Source: Pseudoxanthomonas suwonensis
Lineage (GTDB): Bacteria > Pseudomonadota > Gammaproteobacteria > Xanthomonadales > Xanthomonadaceae
DNA: 64,000 nucleotides
NCBI RefSeq assembly: GCF_000972865.1
Contig: NZ_CP011144.1
Coordinates: 434,001 to 498,000 of the forward strand
Reading direction: 5' to 3'
Shown here: positions 8,672-17,953 of the stretch, piece after piece
Layout of the letters: each line of letters opens with the position of its first letter
Position numbering within the stretch: the stretch's first letter is position 1
Notes under the pieces: model-generated
The model's database searches: none
What the model was told of the DNA's origin: nothing
The model's input: the letters and a program-made list of their open reading frames with translations, nothing else
Position numbers and translations under genes: made by a program

Positions 8672-8762
8672 GAGCCGGATTCAGCCGGCGACACGCCACG
8701 CTGGCACAGGCGACTCCCTCATTCTCCCGACGCCCGTGTCGCCGGCTGAACCCGGCTCCTAC
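8668..8762. repeat. GTAG-type REP pair 3 carrying two stop codons
   Basis: 95-bp inverted pair. The left GTAG supplies the stop codon of the plus-strand PAP2 gene (8669-8671) and the right one, read on the minus strand, supplies the stop of the nitrilase gene (8759-8761). It differs from REP pair 4 at only four positions. It can also fold as a long hairpin between two convergent genes and may terminate transcription in both directions. Confidence 0.9.
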
Positions 8763-9649
8763 AACGACGTGAAGCCCTCGACCCGGGCGCGGGCCAGCGC
8801 CGGCTGCTGCTGGCCGGGCCAATCGCGGTCGTTGGCGACCTGGGCGCGGCCGCGCGTGGCCTCGAGCAGGTCGAAGTCCAGGTCCGCCACCGCCCAGGCC
8901 TCGTCGCCGCGGGTGCGGGCGAGGATGCCGTCAGCGGGAAAGCCCGCGTCCATCGGCGCGTACAGCGTGGCCTCGCCGGTGTTCTCGTCCAGCGCCGGAC
9001 TCCACGGCGCCTGCCCGGCGGTGACCGACTGGGCGACGAACATGCGGTTCTCCAGCGCGCGCGCCAGGCAGCCGACCTGCACCCGGGTGGCGCCAGCGGC
9101 GGTGTCGGTGCAGCTGGGCACCAGCAGCAGCCGCGCGCCGGCTTCGTACTGGGCGCGTACCGGCAACGGGAACTCGCTGTCGTAGCAGACCGCGATACCG
9201 GCGCGGATGCCGCCGAGTTCGGCGACCTTCAACGCGTCACCACCGGCGATCGCGCCGCTGGCCTTCTCGAAGCCGGTCAGCTGCAGCTTGTCCTGCCACA
9301 GGTGGCCGCCGTCGGGCGCGAACAGGTCGCTGCGGTTGCGATGGCGGCCATCGTCCTGCGCCAGCAGGAAGCTGCCGGCGACCACGTGCATGCCGGTCTC
9401 GCGCGCCAGGCCGGCAAACAACTCCAGCCATGCCGCACGCAGGGGCTGGATCGCCGCCAGCGACGCGCGCAGGTCGCGATGCACCTCCGGGGGGAAGACC
9501 GCCGCCAGTTCCAGCGACAGGTACTCGGGCAACACCGCGACCTGGGCACCGGAGTCGGCGGCATCGCCCAGCAGCGCGCGCTGCCGGCGCGCGAATGCTT
9601 CGAAGTCGGCCGGCTGGCCCACCCGGTACTTGCAGACGGCCACCCTCAT
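8759..9649 (-). CDS. Carbon-nitrogen hydrolase (nitrilase superfamily)
   Basis: Amidase/nitrilase-fold hydrolase of unknown substrate, 296 residues, probably cytoplasmic. The Glu-Lys-Cys triad is visible: LPEYLSLE (Glu), WQDKLQLTGFEK (Lys) and IAVCYDSEFP (Cys). The start at MRVAVCKYR (9649) overlaps the acetyltransferase stop as ATGA. The coupled GNAT upstream suggests the two act on one small amine or amide, but the substrate is not readable from sequence. The gene ends in REP pair 3 with TTG TAG. Confidence 0.9.
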   Translation of the reverse strand: MRVAVCKYRVGQPADFEAFARRQRALLGDAADSGAQVAVLPEYLSLELAAVFPPEVHRDLRASLAAIQPLRAAWLELFAGLARETGMHVVAGSFLLAQDDGRHRNRSDLFAPDGGHLWQDKLQLTGFEKASGAIAGGDALKVAELGGIRAGIAVCYDSEFPLPVRAQYEAGARLLLVPSCTDTAAGATRVQVGCLARALENRMFVAQSVTAGQAPWSPALDENTGEATLYAPMDAGFPADGILARTRGDEAWAVADLDFDLLEATRGRAQVANDRDWPGQQQPALARARVEGFTSL

Positions 9650-10257
9650 GCCGCGTCCTTCAGTTCGCGCAGCCAGAAGGTCAGCGGGTGCTGCACCTCG
9701 CCGCGGTCGACCTCGTTCCACGGCAGCCAGGCGGTCATCCCCGGCAGGCGCGCGTAGCCGCGCTTGTGCCAGAACGAATCGTTGGAACGGTAGCCGGGCG
9801 GCCGCCGTGGATCGTCGGCGTCGCGGTCCACCGCGCAGAAGGCGGTCCAGCGGAACCGTCCCAGCGCACGCGCATGCGCCTCGCGCTCGTCGAAGAACGC
9901 ATGGCCCACGCCCAGCCCGCGGTAGCCCGGCAGCAGCACCGATTCGCCGAAATAGAAGACCTGCGCGACCGGCAGGCCGGCAGCGCGCAGCGGCCTGGAA
10001 AACGCATCAGGATCGTCGGCCAGTGGCAGCCCGGTGGACGCGCCGACCACCCGGCCGCCATCCAGGGCCAGCACCGCTACGCTGTCGGGCGAACCGAGGT
10101 AGACCGACAGGTACTCGCGCTCGTAGGCGTCGTCGGCCTGGCCGTCGTACAGGTAGGGCCACTCGCGGAACACGGCGATGCGCAGGCGGGCGATGTCGTC
10201 GAGCCACGGCGCGATGGCGTGGCCGCGCAGCCGGCGGATTTCGGGCTGATTGGACAT
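9646..10257 (-). CDS. GNAT-family N-acetyltransferase
   Basis: 203-residue protein with the GNAT acetyl-CoA binding signature LLPGYRGLGVGHAFFDER around residues 110-127 and a preceding VFYFGESV strand. The C-terminal region is rich in Trp and aromatic residues, and the substrate is unknown. It is first in a two-gene operon with the nitrilase. The ATG at 10257 lies 6 nt after a TAGAAT -10, so the mRNA is probably leaderless; no Shine-Dalgarno site is present. Confidence 0.87.
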   Translation of the reverse strand: MSNQPEIRRLRGHAIAPWLDDIARLRIAVFREWPYLYDGQADDAYEREYLSVYLGSPDSVAVLALDGGRVVGASTGLPLADDPDAFSRPLRAAGLPVAQVFYFGESVLLPGYRGLGVGHAFFDEREAHARALGRFRWTAFCAVDRDADDPRRPPGYRSNDSFWHKRGYARLPGMTAWLPWNEVDRGEVQHPLTFWLRELKDAA

Positions 10258-10263
10258 GCGCGG

Positions 10264-10269
10264 ATTCTA
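10264..10269 (-). promoter_or_regulatory. -10 hexamer of the GNAT-nitrilase operon (probable leaderless mRNA)
   Basis: Minus-strand TAGAAT followed by CCGCGC and then the ATG at 10257. The predicted transcription start coincides with the start codon. Same layout as queG. Confidence 0.55.
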
Positions 10270-10422
10270 TCCGCCAGCGACTTCGTGGCGGCGTGCCGCA
10301 GGTGGTCGAAGACAGGCGGACGCGACCGGCCTGCACGGCAGGCCGCATGTCCGGCGCAGGCTGATGACGCAGTGGCAACGGTTGCAACCAGACCCGGCAC
10401 AACCTGGCGATCGCCGCTTCCT

Positions 10423-10517
10423 GTAGGAGCCGGGTTCAGCCGGCGACACGCCACCTCGGCACAGGCGACTCCCTCATTCTCCCGACGCCCGTGTCGCCGG
10501 CTGAACCCGGCTCCTAC
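10423..10517. repeat. GTAG-type REP pair 4
   Basis: 95-bp inverted pair, identical to REP pair 3 except for four substitutions. Together they bracket the GNAT-nitrilase operon. It lies between the GNAT promoter and the recO 3' end. The remainder of the 10258-10529 spacer shows nothing else I can name. Confidence 0.9.
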
Positions 10518-10529
10518 ACGCGGCATGGG

Positions 10530-11258
10530 TCAGCGCGATGGGGCGAAACGACCCAGCGCGGCCATCTCCCACGACTTGAGCCCGCGCGGGCCAAGGTGGT
10601 GGGCCAGCACCGCGCGCAGCGGCAGGCGCAGGCTGGCCAGGTCGGCGGCGTCGGGACGCGTGTCGACGGCCAGCGCCAGCAGCGCGCGGCCGGTGGCCGC
10701 GGCGCTGCGCTCGGCCTGGCCGCGGTCGCTGAGCAGGCGGCGCGGGCCGTGTTCCGGATCCAGTCGGTAGCGCGCAGCCGGATCCAGCGGCTCGCCGTCG
10801 CCGTCGCAATGCAGCTCGAAACCCACGCCCAGCGCCTCGAGCAGGTCGCGTTCGAACCGGCGCAGGGTCCAGGCCAGCGGCTCGCCGCCACGCAACCGCT
10901 CGCGGGTGCGCGCATAGGCGGCGCCGAGCTCGGGCAGCGGATCCTGGCGCGGGGCCAGCCGCAGCACCAGTTCGTTGAGGTAGAAGGCGGCCAGCAGCGC
11001 GTCGCCGGCCAGCGGCGGGGCTGCGTCCAGCGCCTCGGCCGCGCGCAGCTGCGCCAGTTCGCCGACCAGGACCGCGTCGAAGCGGATGTGCTGCAGCGGT
11101 TGCAGCGCCGCGCGCAGCACCTGCCGCTTCGGCGAGTGCACCCCGCGCGCGACCAGGCCAATGCGACCGTGTCCGGCGCTCAGCACCTCGACCAGCAGGC
11201 TGGTCTCGCGCCAGGACCGCGCGTGCAGGACGAAGCCGGTGTCGCCTTCGATACGCAT
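10530..11258 (-). CDS. recO: DNA repair protein RecO
   Basis: Recombination mediator that loads RecA onto SSB-coated single-stranded DNA together with RecR (recR is at 45116-45715 here). The 242 residues have the N-terminal OB-fold ([24 protein letters not shown]), the segment [11 protein letters not shown], and the helical domain with [17 protein letters not shown]. As in many gammaproteobacteria, the zinc-finger cysteines of Gram-positive RecO are missing. The ATG at 11258 is the natural start. It is downstream of era, separated by a spacer with a GGGGAA-type inverted repeat. Confidence 0.93.
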   Translation of the reverse strand: MRIEGDTGFVLHARSWRETSLLVEVLSAGHGRIGLVARGVHSPKRQVLRAALQPLQHIRFDAVLVGELAQLRAAEALDAAPPLAGDALLAAFYLNELVLRLAPRQDPLPELGAAYARTRERLRGGEPLAWTLRRFERDLLEALGVGFELHCDGDGEPLDPAARYRLDPEHGPRRLLSDRGQAERSAAATGRALLALAVDTRPDAADLASLRLPLRAVLAHHLGPRGLKSWEMAALGRFAPSR

Positions 11259-11268
11259 GGAGTAAGGG

Positions 11269-11364
11269 CGGGGAACAGGGAATGGGGAATGAAGGAAATC
11301 GCGAGGCCCGGGCAGCAGCGCCCTGTCATTCCCGCTTTTTCATTCCCCCATTCCTTGTTCCCCG
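11269..11364. repeat. GGGGAA-type inverted spacer repeat, copy 1
   Basis: Left arm GGGGAACAGGGAATGGGGAA near 11270 and right arm CATTCCCCCATTCCTTGTTC at 11341 are imperfect complements, forming a stem of more than 20 bp between recO and era. Related copies are at 14253-14350 and, more diverged, 45016-45104. Confidence 0.7.
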
Positions 11365-11368
11365 ACCC

Positions 11369-12286
11369 TCATTCGTACCCGAACGCCTTCAGCGCCGCCT
11401 CGTCGTCCGACCAGCCCTCGCGCACGCGCACCCACGTTTCCAGGAACACCTTGCGGCCGAACAGGCGTTCCATCTGCTGCCGCGCCTTGCTGCCGATCTC
11501 GCGCAGCCGCACGCCGCCCTTGCCGATCACGATCGGCTTCTGGCCCTCGCGCTCGACCCAGACCACCGCGCCGATCCGCAGCAGCTCGCCGTCCTCGGCG
11601 AAGCGCTCGATCTCCACCGTGGTCGCGTACGGCAGCTCGTCGCCGAGCTGGCGCATCAGCTGCTCGCGGACCAGCTCGCCGGCGAGGAAGCGCTGGCTGC
11701 GGTCGGTGATCTCGTCCTCCTCGTACACCGGCGGCGCCTCGGGGACCAGCTTCAGCAGGTCGCGCAGCAGCTGCTCCAGGCCCTTGCGCTTGAGCGCGGA
11801 CACCAGGTGGATCGCGGCGAAGTCGCGGCCCTCGCTGACCTGGGCCAGGAACGGCAGCAACGCGCTCTTGTCCTTGAGCCGGTCGACCTTGTTGACCGCC
11901 AGCACCACCGGGATGCCGCCGGCACGCAGCACGTTGAAGACCAGTGTGTCCTCCTCGTCCCAGCGCCCGGCCTCGACCACCATCAGCGCCGCGTCCACGT
12001 CCTCCACCGCGCTGCGCGCGGTGCGGTTCATCACCCGGCTCATCGCCGAGGCCTTGAACCGGCCCTGGCCGCGGTGCAGGCCGGGGGTGTCGACCAGCAG
12101 CAGCTGGCCGCCCTCGACGGTGGCGATGCCCAGCAGCCGGTGCCGGGTGGTCTGCGGCCGGTTGGAGACGATGCTGACCTTGGCCCCGACCAGGGCGTTG
12201 ACCAGGGTGGACTTGCCGACGTTGGGCCGGCCGATCACCGCGACGCTGCCGCAGCGGTGGGAATCTGGATTCTGTTCGGAATTCAC
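11369..12286 (-). CDS. era: Ribosome-assembly GTPase Era
   Basis: GTPase that binds the 3' end of 16S rRNA during 30S maturation. The 305 residues have GRPNVGKS (19-26), the effector region [14 protein letters not shown] near residue 66, NKVD, and a C-terminal KH domain with VIGKGG. The start is a GTG at 12286; no ATG is available before the P-loop. It follows rnc with a 26-bp gap, the standard rnc-era order. Confidence 0.96.
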   Translation of the reverse strand: MNSEQNPDSHRCGSVAVIGRPNVGKSTLVNALVGAKVSIVSNRPQTTRHRLLGIATVEGGQLLLVDTPGLHRGQGRFKASAMSRVMNRTARSAVEDVDAALMVVEAGRWDEEDTLVFNVLRAGGIPVVLAVNKVDRLKDKSALLPFLAQVSEGRDFAAIHLVSALKRKGLEQLLRDLLKLVPEAPPVYEEDEITDRSQRFLAGELVREQLMRQLGDELPYATTVEIERFAEDGELLRIGAVVWVEREGQKPIVIGKGGVRLREIGSKARQQMERLFGRKVFLETWVRVREGWSDDEAALKAFGYE

Positions 12287-12312
12287 TTTGACTCAAAGCT
12301 GGAGAGAAACGC

Positions 12313-13005
12313 TCATGGCTGCCGGGGCGAAGGCTCCAGCCGTTCCAGCACCGCCGCCGCCGCCGCCTGTTCGGCCAGCCGGCGCGAGGTGCCCTGCCCC
12401 TCGGCGCTGACCGGGGGTTCGCTCAGGGTACACCGGGAGAGGAAGACCTTGGCGTGGTCCTCGCCGCTCTCGGAAACCAGTTCATAGGCCGGCAAGGGGC
12501 GCTGCCGCGCCTGCAGCCACTCCTGCAGCCGGGTCTTGGCGTCCTTCTCCGGCCGCCCGACGGGCAGCGCGGCCAGGGCCTCCTCGAACCACGGCAGCAC
12601 CACGTGCCGGCAGGCCTCGTAGCCGGCGTCCAGGTAGACCGCCGCGACCACCGCCTCCAGCGCGTCGGCCAGGATCGAATCACGACGGAAACCGCCGGAC
12701 TTCAGCTCGCCCGGCCCCAGGGTCAGCCGCTCGCCCAGTTCCAGCCGACGGGCGATCGTGGCCAGCGAGGCCTCGCGCACCAGTTCGGCCCGGGCCCGGG
12801 TCAGCACCCCCTCGTCGGCACCGGGCCAGCGCCGGTACAGCGCCTCGGCGGCGAGCAGGTTGACCACGCCGTCGCCGAGGAATTCCAGCCGTTCGTTGTG
12901 CGGGGTGCCGGCGCTGCGGTGGGTCAGCGCCTGCGCCAGCAGCGACGGATCGGCGAAGTCGTGGCCGATCCGGTCGCGGACGACGGTGCGCTCAGCCGCC
13001 ACCAC
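12313..13005 (-). CDS. rnc: Ribonuclease III
   Basis: Double-strand-specific endoribonuclease that processes rRNA precursors and structured mRNAs. The signature NERLEFLGD spans residues 37-45 with acidic residues E38, E41 and D45. The second acidic cluster is in [15 protein letters not shown], and the C-terminal half is a dsRNA-binding domain ending [13 protein letters not shown]. The start is GTG at 13005 (followed by a second GTG), inside the 3' end of the DUF4845 gene, an overlap of 14 nt. No strong Shine-Dalgarno, consistent with coupling. Confidence 0.95.
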   Translation of the reverse strand: MVAAERTVVRDRIGHDFADPSLLAQALTHRSAGTPHNERLEFLGDGVVNLLAAEALYRRWPGADEGVLTRARAELVREASLATIARRLELGERLTLGPGELKSGGFRRDSILADALEAVVAAVYLDAGYEACRHVVLPWFEEALAALPVGRPEKDAKTRLQEWLQARQRPLPAYELVSESGEDHAKVFLSRCTLSEPPVSAEGQGTSRRLAEQAAAAAVLERLEPSPRQP

Positions 13006-13372
13006 CGCGCCGGGTCAGGTCCTGGGTCTTGTCGAAACGGCCGACCACGTCCAGGTTGCCGACCAGCGGACGGCGTACCTCGTAGTTGACCCGCATCCGC
13101 CAGCCGCTCTCGATGCGCTCGAACTTGACGTTCTGCGGCTTCACGTTCTCGGAGTAGTTGATGTACAGGCGGCGGAAGAACAGGTCCTGGACCTTGGCCG
13201 GGTCCATGTCCGCCACGCCCGGCTCGTTGGCCAGGCCCTTCATCGCCGACTGCACCGAGTAGTACTCCTGGTACATCGGGAACAGCTTCATGCCGATGTA
13301 GGCGGCGAAGCCGACCACGGCCAGCACCACCAGGAACCCCAACAGGCTCAGACCGCTTTGCTTGCGCTTCAT
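12992..13372 (-). CDS. DUF4845 membrane protein
   Basis: Small single-pass inner-membrane protein (126 residues) of unknown function, found between lepB and rnc in many gammaproteobacteria. It starts [21 protein letters not shown]; the first hydrophobic stretch resembles a type IV pilin-like N-terminus, followed by a soluble domain. The start at 13372 is preferred over in-frame ATGs at 13378 and 13423 because AAGGGGA is correctly spaced only for 13372. It overlaps rnc. Confidence 0.85.
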   Translation of the reverse strand: MKRKQSGLSLLGFLVVLAVVGFAAYIGMKLFPMYQEYYSVQSAMKGLANEPGVADMDPAKVQDLFFRRLYINYSENVKPQNVKFERIESGWRMRVNYEVRRPLVGNLDVVGRFDKTQDLTRRGGGG

Positions 13373-13435
13373 TGCCATTCCCCTTGACTCGGATGCCTCG
13401 GACGCACGCCGGTTGTATGCCATCCCGGCAGCGCG

Positions 13436-14236
13436 TTACTTGATCTTCGTCCCGATCCGCGAAGGATCGAAACTCCCCTTGCAGAACCAGCCCTCGCAGT
13501 TCAGCCAGATCAGGAACGCCCTGCCCCGCAGGTGCTCCTCGGGCAGGAAATGGGTCTGGGTCCAGAACCGGCTGTCCTCGCTATTATCACGATTGTCGCC
13601 CATTACGAAATAGTGGCCGGCCGGGACCGTCCACTCGCCCTGCCCGGCCGGGTTGGCCCGGTCCAGCCATTCCAGCACCTGGTGCTCGCGCCCGGGCAGC
13701 TTTTCCAGCAGCAGGGAGGCGCCGGTCATCTCCGCGCCGCGGCCGGTGCCGACGAACTCGCCCAGCTTCTCGTACTGGACCGCCTCGCCGTTGATGTACA
13801 GGGTATCGCCGTGGAAGCCGATGCGGTCGCCCGGCAGGCCGACCACCCGCTTGATCCAGTTCTGGTCCGGTGCGTGCGGCGGCTTGAACACGACCACGTC
13901 GCCGCGATCGGGCTCGCCGAGGGCCAGGAACTTGTGGTTGTTCACCGGCAGCCGCAGGCCGTAGGAGAACTTGTTGACCAGGATGAAGTCGCCGATCAGC
14001 AGGTTCGGCATCATCGAACTGGACGGGATCTTGTACGGCTCGGCGACGAAGCTGCGCAGCACCAGCACCACCGCCAGCACCGGGAAGAAGGCGCGCGAGT
14101 AATCGACGATCACCGGCTCCTCGTCCAGCAGCCCGCCCTCGGCGGCGCGGCGCCTGGCGAAGAACAGGCGGTCGACCAGCCAGATCAGGCCGGTGGCGAA
14201 GGTCAGCACGACCAGGCCGAGTTCAAACCATTTCAT
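13436..14236 (-). CDS. lepB: Signal peptidase I
   Basis: Inner-membrane serine-lysine protease that removes Sec and Tat signal peptides. Two N-terminal membrane segments (about 5-22 and 48-64) are followed by the catalytic domain. Ser74 lies in PSSSM and Lys129 in WIKRVVGLPGD; GDNRDNSEDSR is also present. At 266 residues it is shorter than E. coli LepB (324) but normal for this family. Downstream of lepA, as expected. Confidence 0.97.
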   Translation of the reverse strand: MKWFELGLVVLTFATGLIWLVDRLFFARRRAAEGGLLDEEPVIVDYSRAFFPVLAVVLVLRSFVAEPYKIPSSSMMPNLLIGDFILVNKFSYGLRLPVNNHKFLALGEPDRGDVVVFKPPHAPDQNWIKRVVGLPGDRIGFHGDTLYINGEAVQYEKLGEFVGTGRGAEMTGASLLLEKLPGREHQVLEWLDRANPAGQGEWTVPAGHYFVMGDNRDNSEDSRFWTQTHFLPEEHLRGRAFLIWLNCEGWFCKGSFDPSRIGTKIK

Positions 14237-14252
14237 GCGGGATCCTAAGTAG

Positions 14253-14350
14253 CGGGAACGGGGAACAGGGAACGGGGAATGGGACGGGAACCGTTCCTCA
14301 CCGGCACGCCGGATACGGACATTCCCCGCTCCCTGTTCCCCGTCCCCCGC
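14253..14350. repeat. GGGGAA-type inverted spacer repeat, copy 2
   Basis: Arms CGGGGAACAGGGAACGGGGA near 14259 and ATTCCCCGCTCCCTGTTCCC near 14321 are nearly complementary and fill the lepB-lepA spacer. Close relative of 11269-11364. Confidence 0.75.
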
Positions 14351-14357
14351 TTCATCA

Positions 14358-16166
14358 TCACTTGCTATCCACCTGCAGCACCGCCAGGAAGGCCTCCTGC
14401 GGGATCTCGACGCGGCCGACCTGCTTCATCCGCTTCTTGCCCTCTTTCTGCTTCTCGAGGAGCTTCTTCTTGCGGGAGATGTCGCCGCCGTAGCACTTGG
14501 CCAGCACGTTCTTGCGCAGCGCCTTGACCGTGGAGCGGGAGATGATCTGCGAGCCGATCGCGGCCTGGATGGCCACGTCGAACTGCTGGCGCGGGATCAG
14601 GTCCTTCATCTTCTCGCACAGTTCGCGGCCGCGGCGGTCGGCATGGCTGCGGTGGACGATCAGCGACAGCGCATCGACCCGGTCGCCGTTGATCAGCGTG
14701 TCCACGCGCACGAACGGACCGGGCTCGAAGCGCAGGAAGTGGTAGTCCAGCGAGGCATAGCCGCGGCTGACCGACTTGAGCTTGTCGAAGAAGTCCAGCA
14801 CCACCTCGGCCATCGGCAGCTCGTAGCTGATCTGCACCTGGCTGGCCAGGTACTGGATGCCGACCTGCACGCCGCGCTTGTCCTCGCACAGCTTGATGAT
14901 CGCGCCGATGTACGCCTCGGGGGTGAGGATGTTGGCGCGGATGATCGGTTCGCGGACCTCGTCGACCAGGTTGCTCTGCGGCAGCTTGGCCGGGTTGTCC
15001 AGCGGCATCACCGTGCCGTCGGTCCGCAGCACCTCGTAGACCACCGTCGGTGCGGTGCTGATCAGGTCCAGGTCGTACTCGCGCTCCAGCCGCTCCTGCA
15101 CGATCTCCATGTGCAGCATGCCGAGGAAGCCGCAGCGGAAGCCGAAGCCCATCGCCTCGGAGCTTTCCGGCTCGAAGCGCAGCGCAGCGTCGTTCAGGCG
15201 CAGCTTCTCCAGCGCCTCGCGCAGGTCCGGGTAGTCCTCGGCGTTGACCGGGAACAGGCCGGCGAACACGCGCGGCTGCATTTCCTGGAAGCCCGGCAGC
15301 GGCTTCGGGGCCGGGTCGCCGGCCAGGGTCAGGGTGTCGCCGACCGGCGCGCCGTGCACGTCCTTGATCGAGGCGTTGATCCAGCCCACCTCGCCGGCGC
15401 CGAGCTTCGGCAGCTCCTTGCGCTTGGGGGTGAACACGCCGACCTTGTCGACCAGGTGGGTGCGGCCGGTGGACATCACCAGGATCTTGCTGCCCGGCCT
15501 GATCTCGCCCTGCATGACCCGCACCAGCGAGACCACGCCCAGGTAGTTGTCGAACCAGGAATCGATGATCAGCGCCTGCAGCTTGTCGGTGTCGCGCGGC
15601 ACCGGCGCCGGGATGCGGTGGACGATGGCCTCGAGCACGTCGCCCACGTTCAGGCCGGTCTTGGCGCTGACCGCGATCGCGTTCTCGGCGTCGATGCCGA
15701 TCACCGCCTCGATCTCGGCCTTGGCCCGCTCGATGTCGGCGGTGGGCAGGTCGATCTTGTTCAGCACCGGCACCACTTCCAGGCCCTGCTCCACCGCGGT
15801 GTAGCAGTTGGCCACCGACTGCGCCTCCACGCCCTGGGCGGCGTCGACCACCAGCAGCGCGCCCTCGCAGGCGGCCAGCGAGCGGCTGACCTCGTAGGAG
15901 AAGTCGACGTGGCCGGGGGTGTCGATGAAGTTCAGCTGGTAGGTGTTGCCGTCCTTCGCCGTGTACGGCAGCGAGACGGACTGGGCCTTGATGGTGATGC
16001 CGCGCTCGCGCTCGATCGGATTGGAGTCGAGCACCTGCGCTTCCATCTCGCGCGCTTCCAGCCCGCCGCACAGCTGGATGATGCGGTCGGCGAGGGTCGA
16101 CTTGCCGTGGTCGACGTGCGCGATGATGGAGAAGTTGCGGATGAACCGCATGGAATCGGAAGACAT
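14358..16166 (-). CDS. lepA: Translation elongation factor 4 (LepA)
   Basis: Ribosome-bound GTPase that affects initiation and back-translocation. The 602 residues match the family length. Motifs: [10 protein letters not shown] (P-loop), the G2-region residues [14 protein letters not shown], and NKIDLPTAD; the C-terminal lysine-rich LepA domain ends [14 protein letters not shown]. The start at 16166 gives the usual short leader before [18 protein letters not shown]; an ATG at 16151 is possible. Confidence 0.97.
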   Translation of the reverse strand: MSSDSMRFIRNFSIIAHVDHGKSTLADRIIQLCGGLEAREMEAQVLDSNPIERERGITIKAQSVSLPYTAKDGNTYQLNFIDTPGHVDFSYEVSRSLAACEGALLVVDAAQGVEAQSVANCYTAVEQGLEVVPVLNKIDLPTADIERAKAEIEAVIGIDAENAIAVSAKTGLNVGDVLEAIVHRIPAPVPRDTDKLQALIIDSWFDNYLGVVSLVRVMQGEIRPGSKILVMSTGRTHLVDKVGVFTPKRKELPKLGAGEVGWINASIKDVHGAPVGDTLTLAGDPAPKPLPGFQEMQPRVFAGLFPVNAEDYPDLREALEKLRLNDAALRFEPESSEAMGFGFRCGFLGMLHMEIVQERLEREYDLDLISTAPTVVYEVLRTDGTVMPLDNPAKLPQSNLVDEVREPIIRANILTPEAYIGAIIKLCEDKRGVQVGIQYLASQVQISYELPMAEVVLDFFDKLKSVSRGYASLDYHFLRFEPGPFVRVDTLINGDRVDALSLIVHRSHADRRGRELCEKMKDLIPRQQFDVAIQAAIGSQIISRSTVKALRKNVLAKCYGGDISRKKKLLEKQKEGKKRMKQVGRVEIPQEAFLAVLQVDSK

Positions 16167-16309
16167 GGGGGCGGCGGTCTCGGCCGTCGTCGGACAACGG
16201 CGGATTATCGCACGCCGGCGCGGTTCCCCGCCCGGCGCCCGGTCCCGCCGGGCCGCCCGGCCTGCCGGCGCGGCGCCCGCCCGGGGCGCCGCGCGGCGTC
16301 ATGGCCCGC

Positions 16310-17836
16310 TCAGGAGCCGACGGTCAGGGCTACGAAACTGGTCCTGCCGGCCGGATCGCGCACCAGCAGCATTACCGCATCGCCGGCACGGCTGCCGCGC
16401 AGCTGCCGCTCGAGCTCGGCGACGCTGCCCACCGGGGTGCGGCCCACGCGCAGGATCGCCATGCCCGGCTGCAGGCCGGCCTCGCGCGCATCGACGCCAT
16501 CCACGCTGGTGATGCGCACGCCCTGGCCCGCCTCCAGGCCCAGTTGGCGCCGCGACTGCACGTCCAGGTCGGCCACGCGCAGGCCCAGCTGCGACACGTT
16601 CGAGACCGCCGCCGGACCGCCGTCACCGGCATCCGGCGCGCTGGCCACGCGCTGCGCATCGCTGGGCAGCTCGCCCAGGGTCACGGTCAGATCGCGCGGC
16701 TTGCCGTCGCGGATCACGCCGACCTTGGCCTTGCTGCCCGGCGGCAGCATGCCGACCATCGGCGGCAGGTCGGCGCTGGTGGCGACCGGCTGGCCGTTGA
16801 CCGACACGATCACGTCGCCGATCTCGATGCCGCCCTTGGCCGCGGCACTGTCCGGCTCGACGCTGTTGACCAGCGCGCCGTTGTTGTTGGGCAGGCCCAG
16901 GCCCCGGGCCCGGGTCGCGTCGATCCCCTGGATCTGCACGCCCAGCATGCCGCGGCTGACCTTGCCGGTCTTCTTGATCTGCTCGACCGCGCCCATCGCC
17001 AGGTCCATCGGGATGGCGAAGCTCACGCCCATGTAGCCGCCGGAATTGCTCAGGATCTGCGAGTTGATCCCGACCACCTCGCCGGAGGTGTTGAGCAGCG
17101 GACCGCCGGAATTTCCGCGGTTGATCGCCACGTCGGTCTGGATGAAGGGCACGTACTGCTGGCCGGGGCCGCCGGTGCGGCCGACCGCGCTGACGATGCC
17201 GGCGGTGACCGACTGGTCCAGGCCCAGCGGCGAACCGATCGCCACCACCCACTGGCCCGGCTTGATCGCGGACGACTGCCCCTGGCGCAGGGCCGGCAGG
17301 CCCTTGCCGTCGACCTTCAGCAAGGCCACGTCGTAGGTCTCGTCGCTGCCGACCAGCTTGGCGGTCAACTCGCGGCGGTCGGACAGGCGGACCGTGATGC
17401 TGTCGGCGCCATCGACCACGTGGTGGTTGGTCAGGATGTAGCCGTCGTTGGAGATGAGGAAGCCCGAGCCGACCGAACGGCCCGACGGCGCGTCGGGTCC
17501 CGGCTGGCCGGGTTGGCCGGGCTGCCCCGGGAAACCCGGTCCGAAGAAGCGGCGGAAGATCTCCGGCACCTGGTCGTTGCCGGGCATGCTGCGGCCGGCC
17601 AAGCGCGCCGGGATGCGCGCCTCGATGTTGACCACGGCCGGGCCGACCTGCTCGACCAGGCGGGTGAAGTCGGGCAGGCCGGTGACCAGCGGCGCGGCCG
17701 GCGCGGCCACGGCGGCGGGAGCGGCCTGGGCGGCGGGAGCGTCGGCCTCCGGCGCGCGGGCGCAAGCCATCAGCGGCGCGGTCAGGACCAGGGCGGCGAG
17801 GAGACTGGGACGGACACGGGAGTTCATCAGGGTCAT
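16310..17836 (-). CDS. mucD: DegP/MucD-family periplasmic serine protease
   Basis: Periplasmic trypsin-like protease and chaperone of the sigma-E envelope-stress circuit. From the ATG at 17836: a secretion signal with a possible lipobox (LMAC, Cys25), an Ala/Pro-rich spacer, a Gly-Pro-Gln-rich linker (FPGQPGQPGQPG), then the protease domain with His139 (TNHHVVDG), Asp169 (YDVALLKVD) and Ser243 (NRGNSGGPL), then two PDZ domains. Upstream GTG (17863) and downstream ATG (17827) starts are possible; 17836 has a weak AAAGG site. It follows rseA after about 118 bp, so it probably belongs to the rpoE operon. In Xanthomonas campestris the rpoE-rseA-mucD order is established. Confidence 0.92.
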   Translation of the reverse strand: MTLMNSRVRPSLLAALVLTAPLMACARAPEADAPAAQAAPAAVAAPAAPLVTGLPDFTRLVEQVGPAVVNIEARIPARLAGRSMPGNDQVPEIFRRFFGPGFPGQPGQPGQPGPDAPSGRSVGSGFLISNDGYILTNHHVVDGADSITVRLSDRRELTAKLVGSDETYDVALLKVDGKGLPALRQGQSSAIKPGQWVVAIGSPLGLDQSVTAGIVSAVGRTGGPGQQYVPFIQTDVAINRGNSGGPLLNTSGEVVGINSQILSNSGGYMGVSFAIPMDLAMGAVEQIKKTGKVSRGMLGVQIQGIDATRARGLGLPNNNGALVNSVEPDSAAAKGGIEIGDVIVSVNGQPVATSADLPPMVGMLPPGSKAKVGVIRDGKPRDLTVTLGELPSDAQRVASAPDAGDGGPAAVSNVSQLGLRVADLDVQSRRQLGLEAGQGVRITSVDGVDAREAGLQPGMAILRVGRTPVGSVAELERQLRGSRAGDAVMLLVRDPAGRTSFVALTVGS

Positions 17837-17953
17837 GCCTTTGGACTTGGGTTGTTCGGCCACGGCGGGCCGGGCCGTGGCAACACGGACGGGGTTAGCT
17901 GGAAGCAGGGAACGGAGGGATGCGGGAGCGGCCTGGCCGGCGCGACGGACAGG

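Noticed and set aside
16169..16309. Small ORF in the GC-rich gap between lepA and mucD
   Set aside because: Only low-complexity Arg/Pro/Ala translations; reads as spacer.
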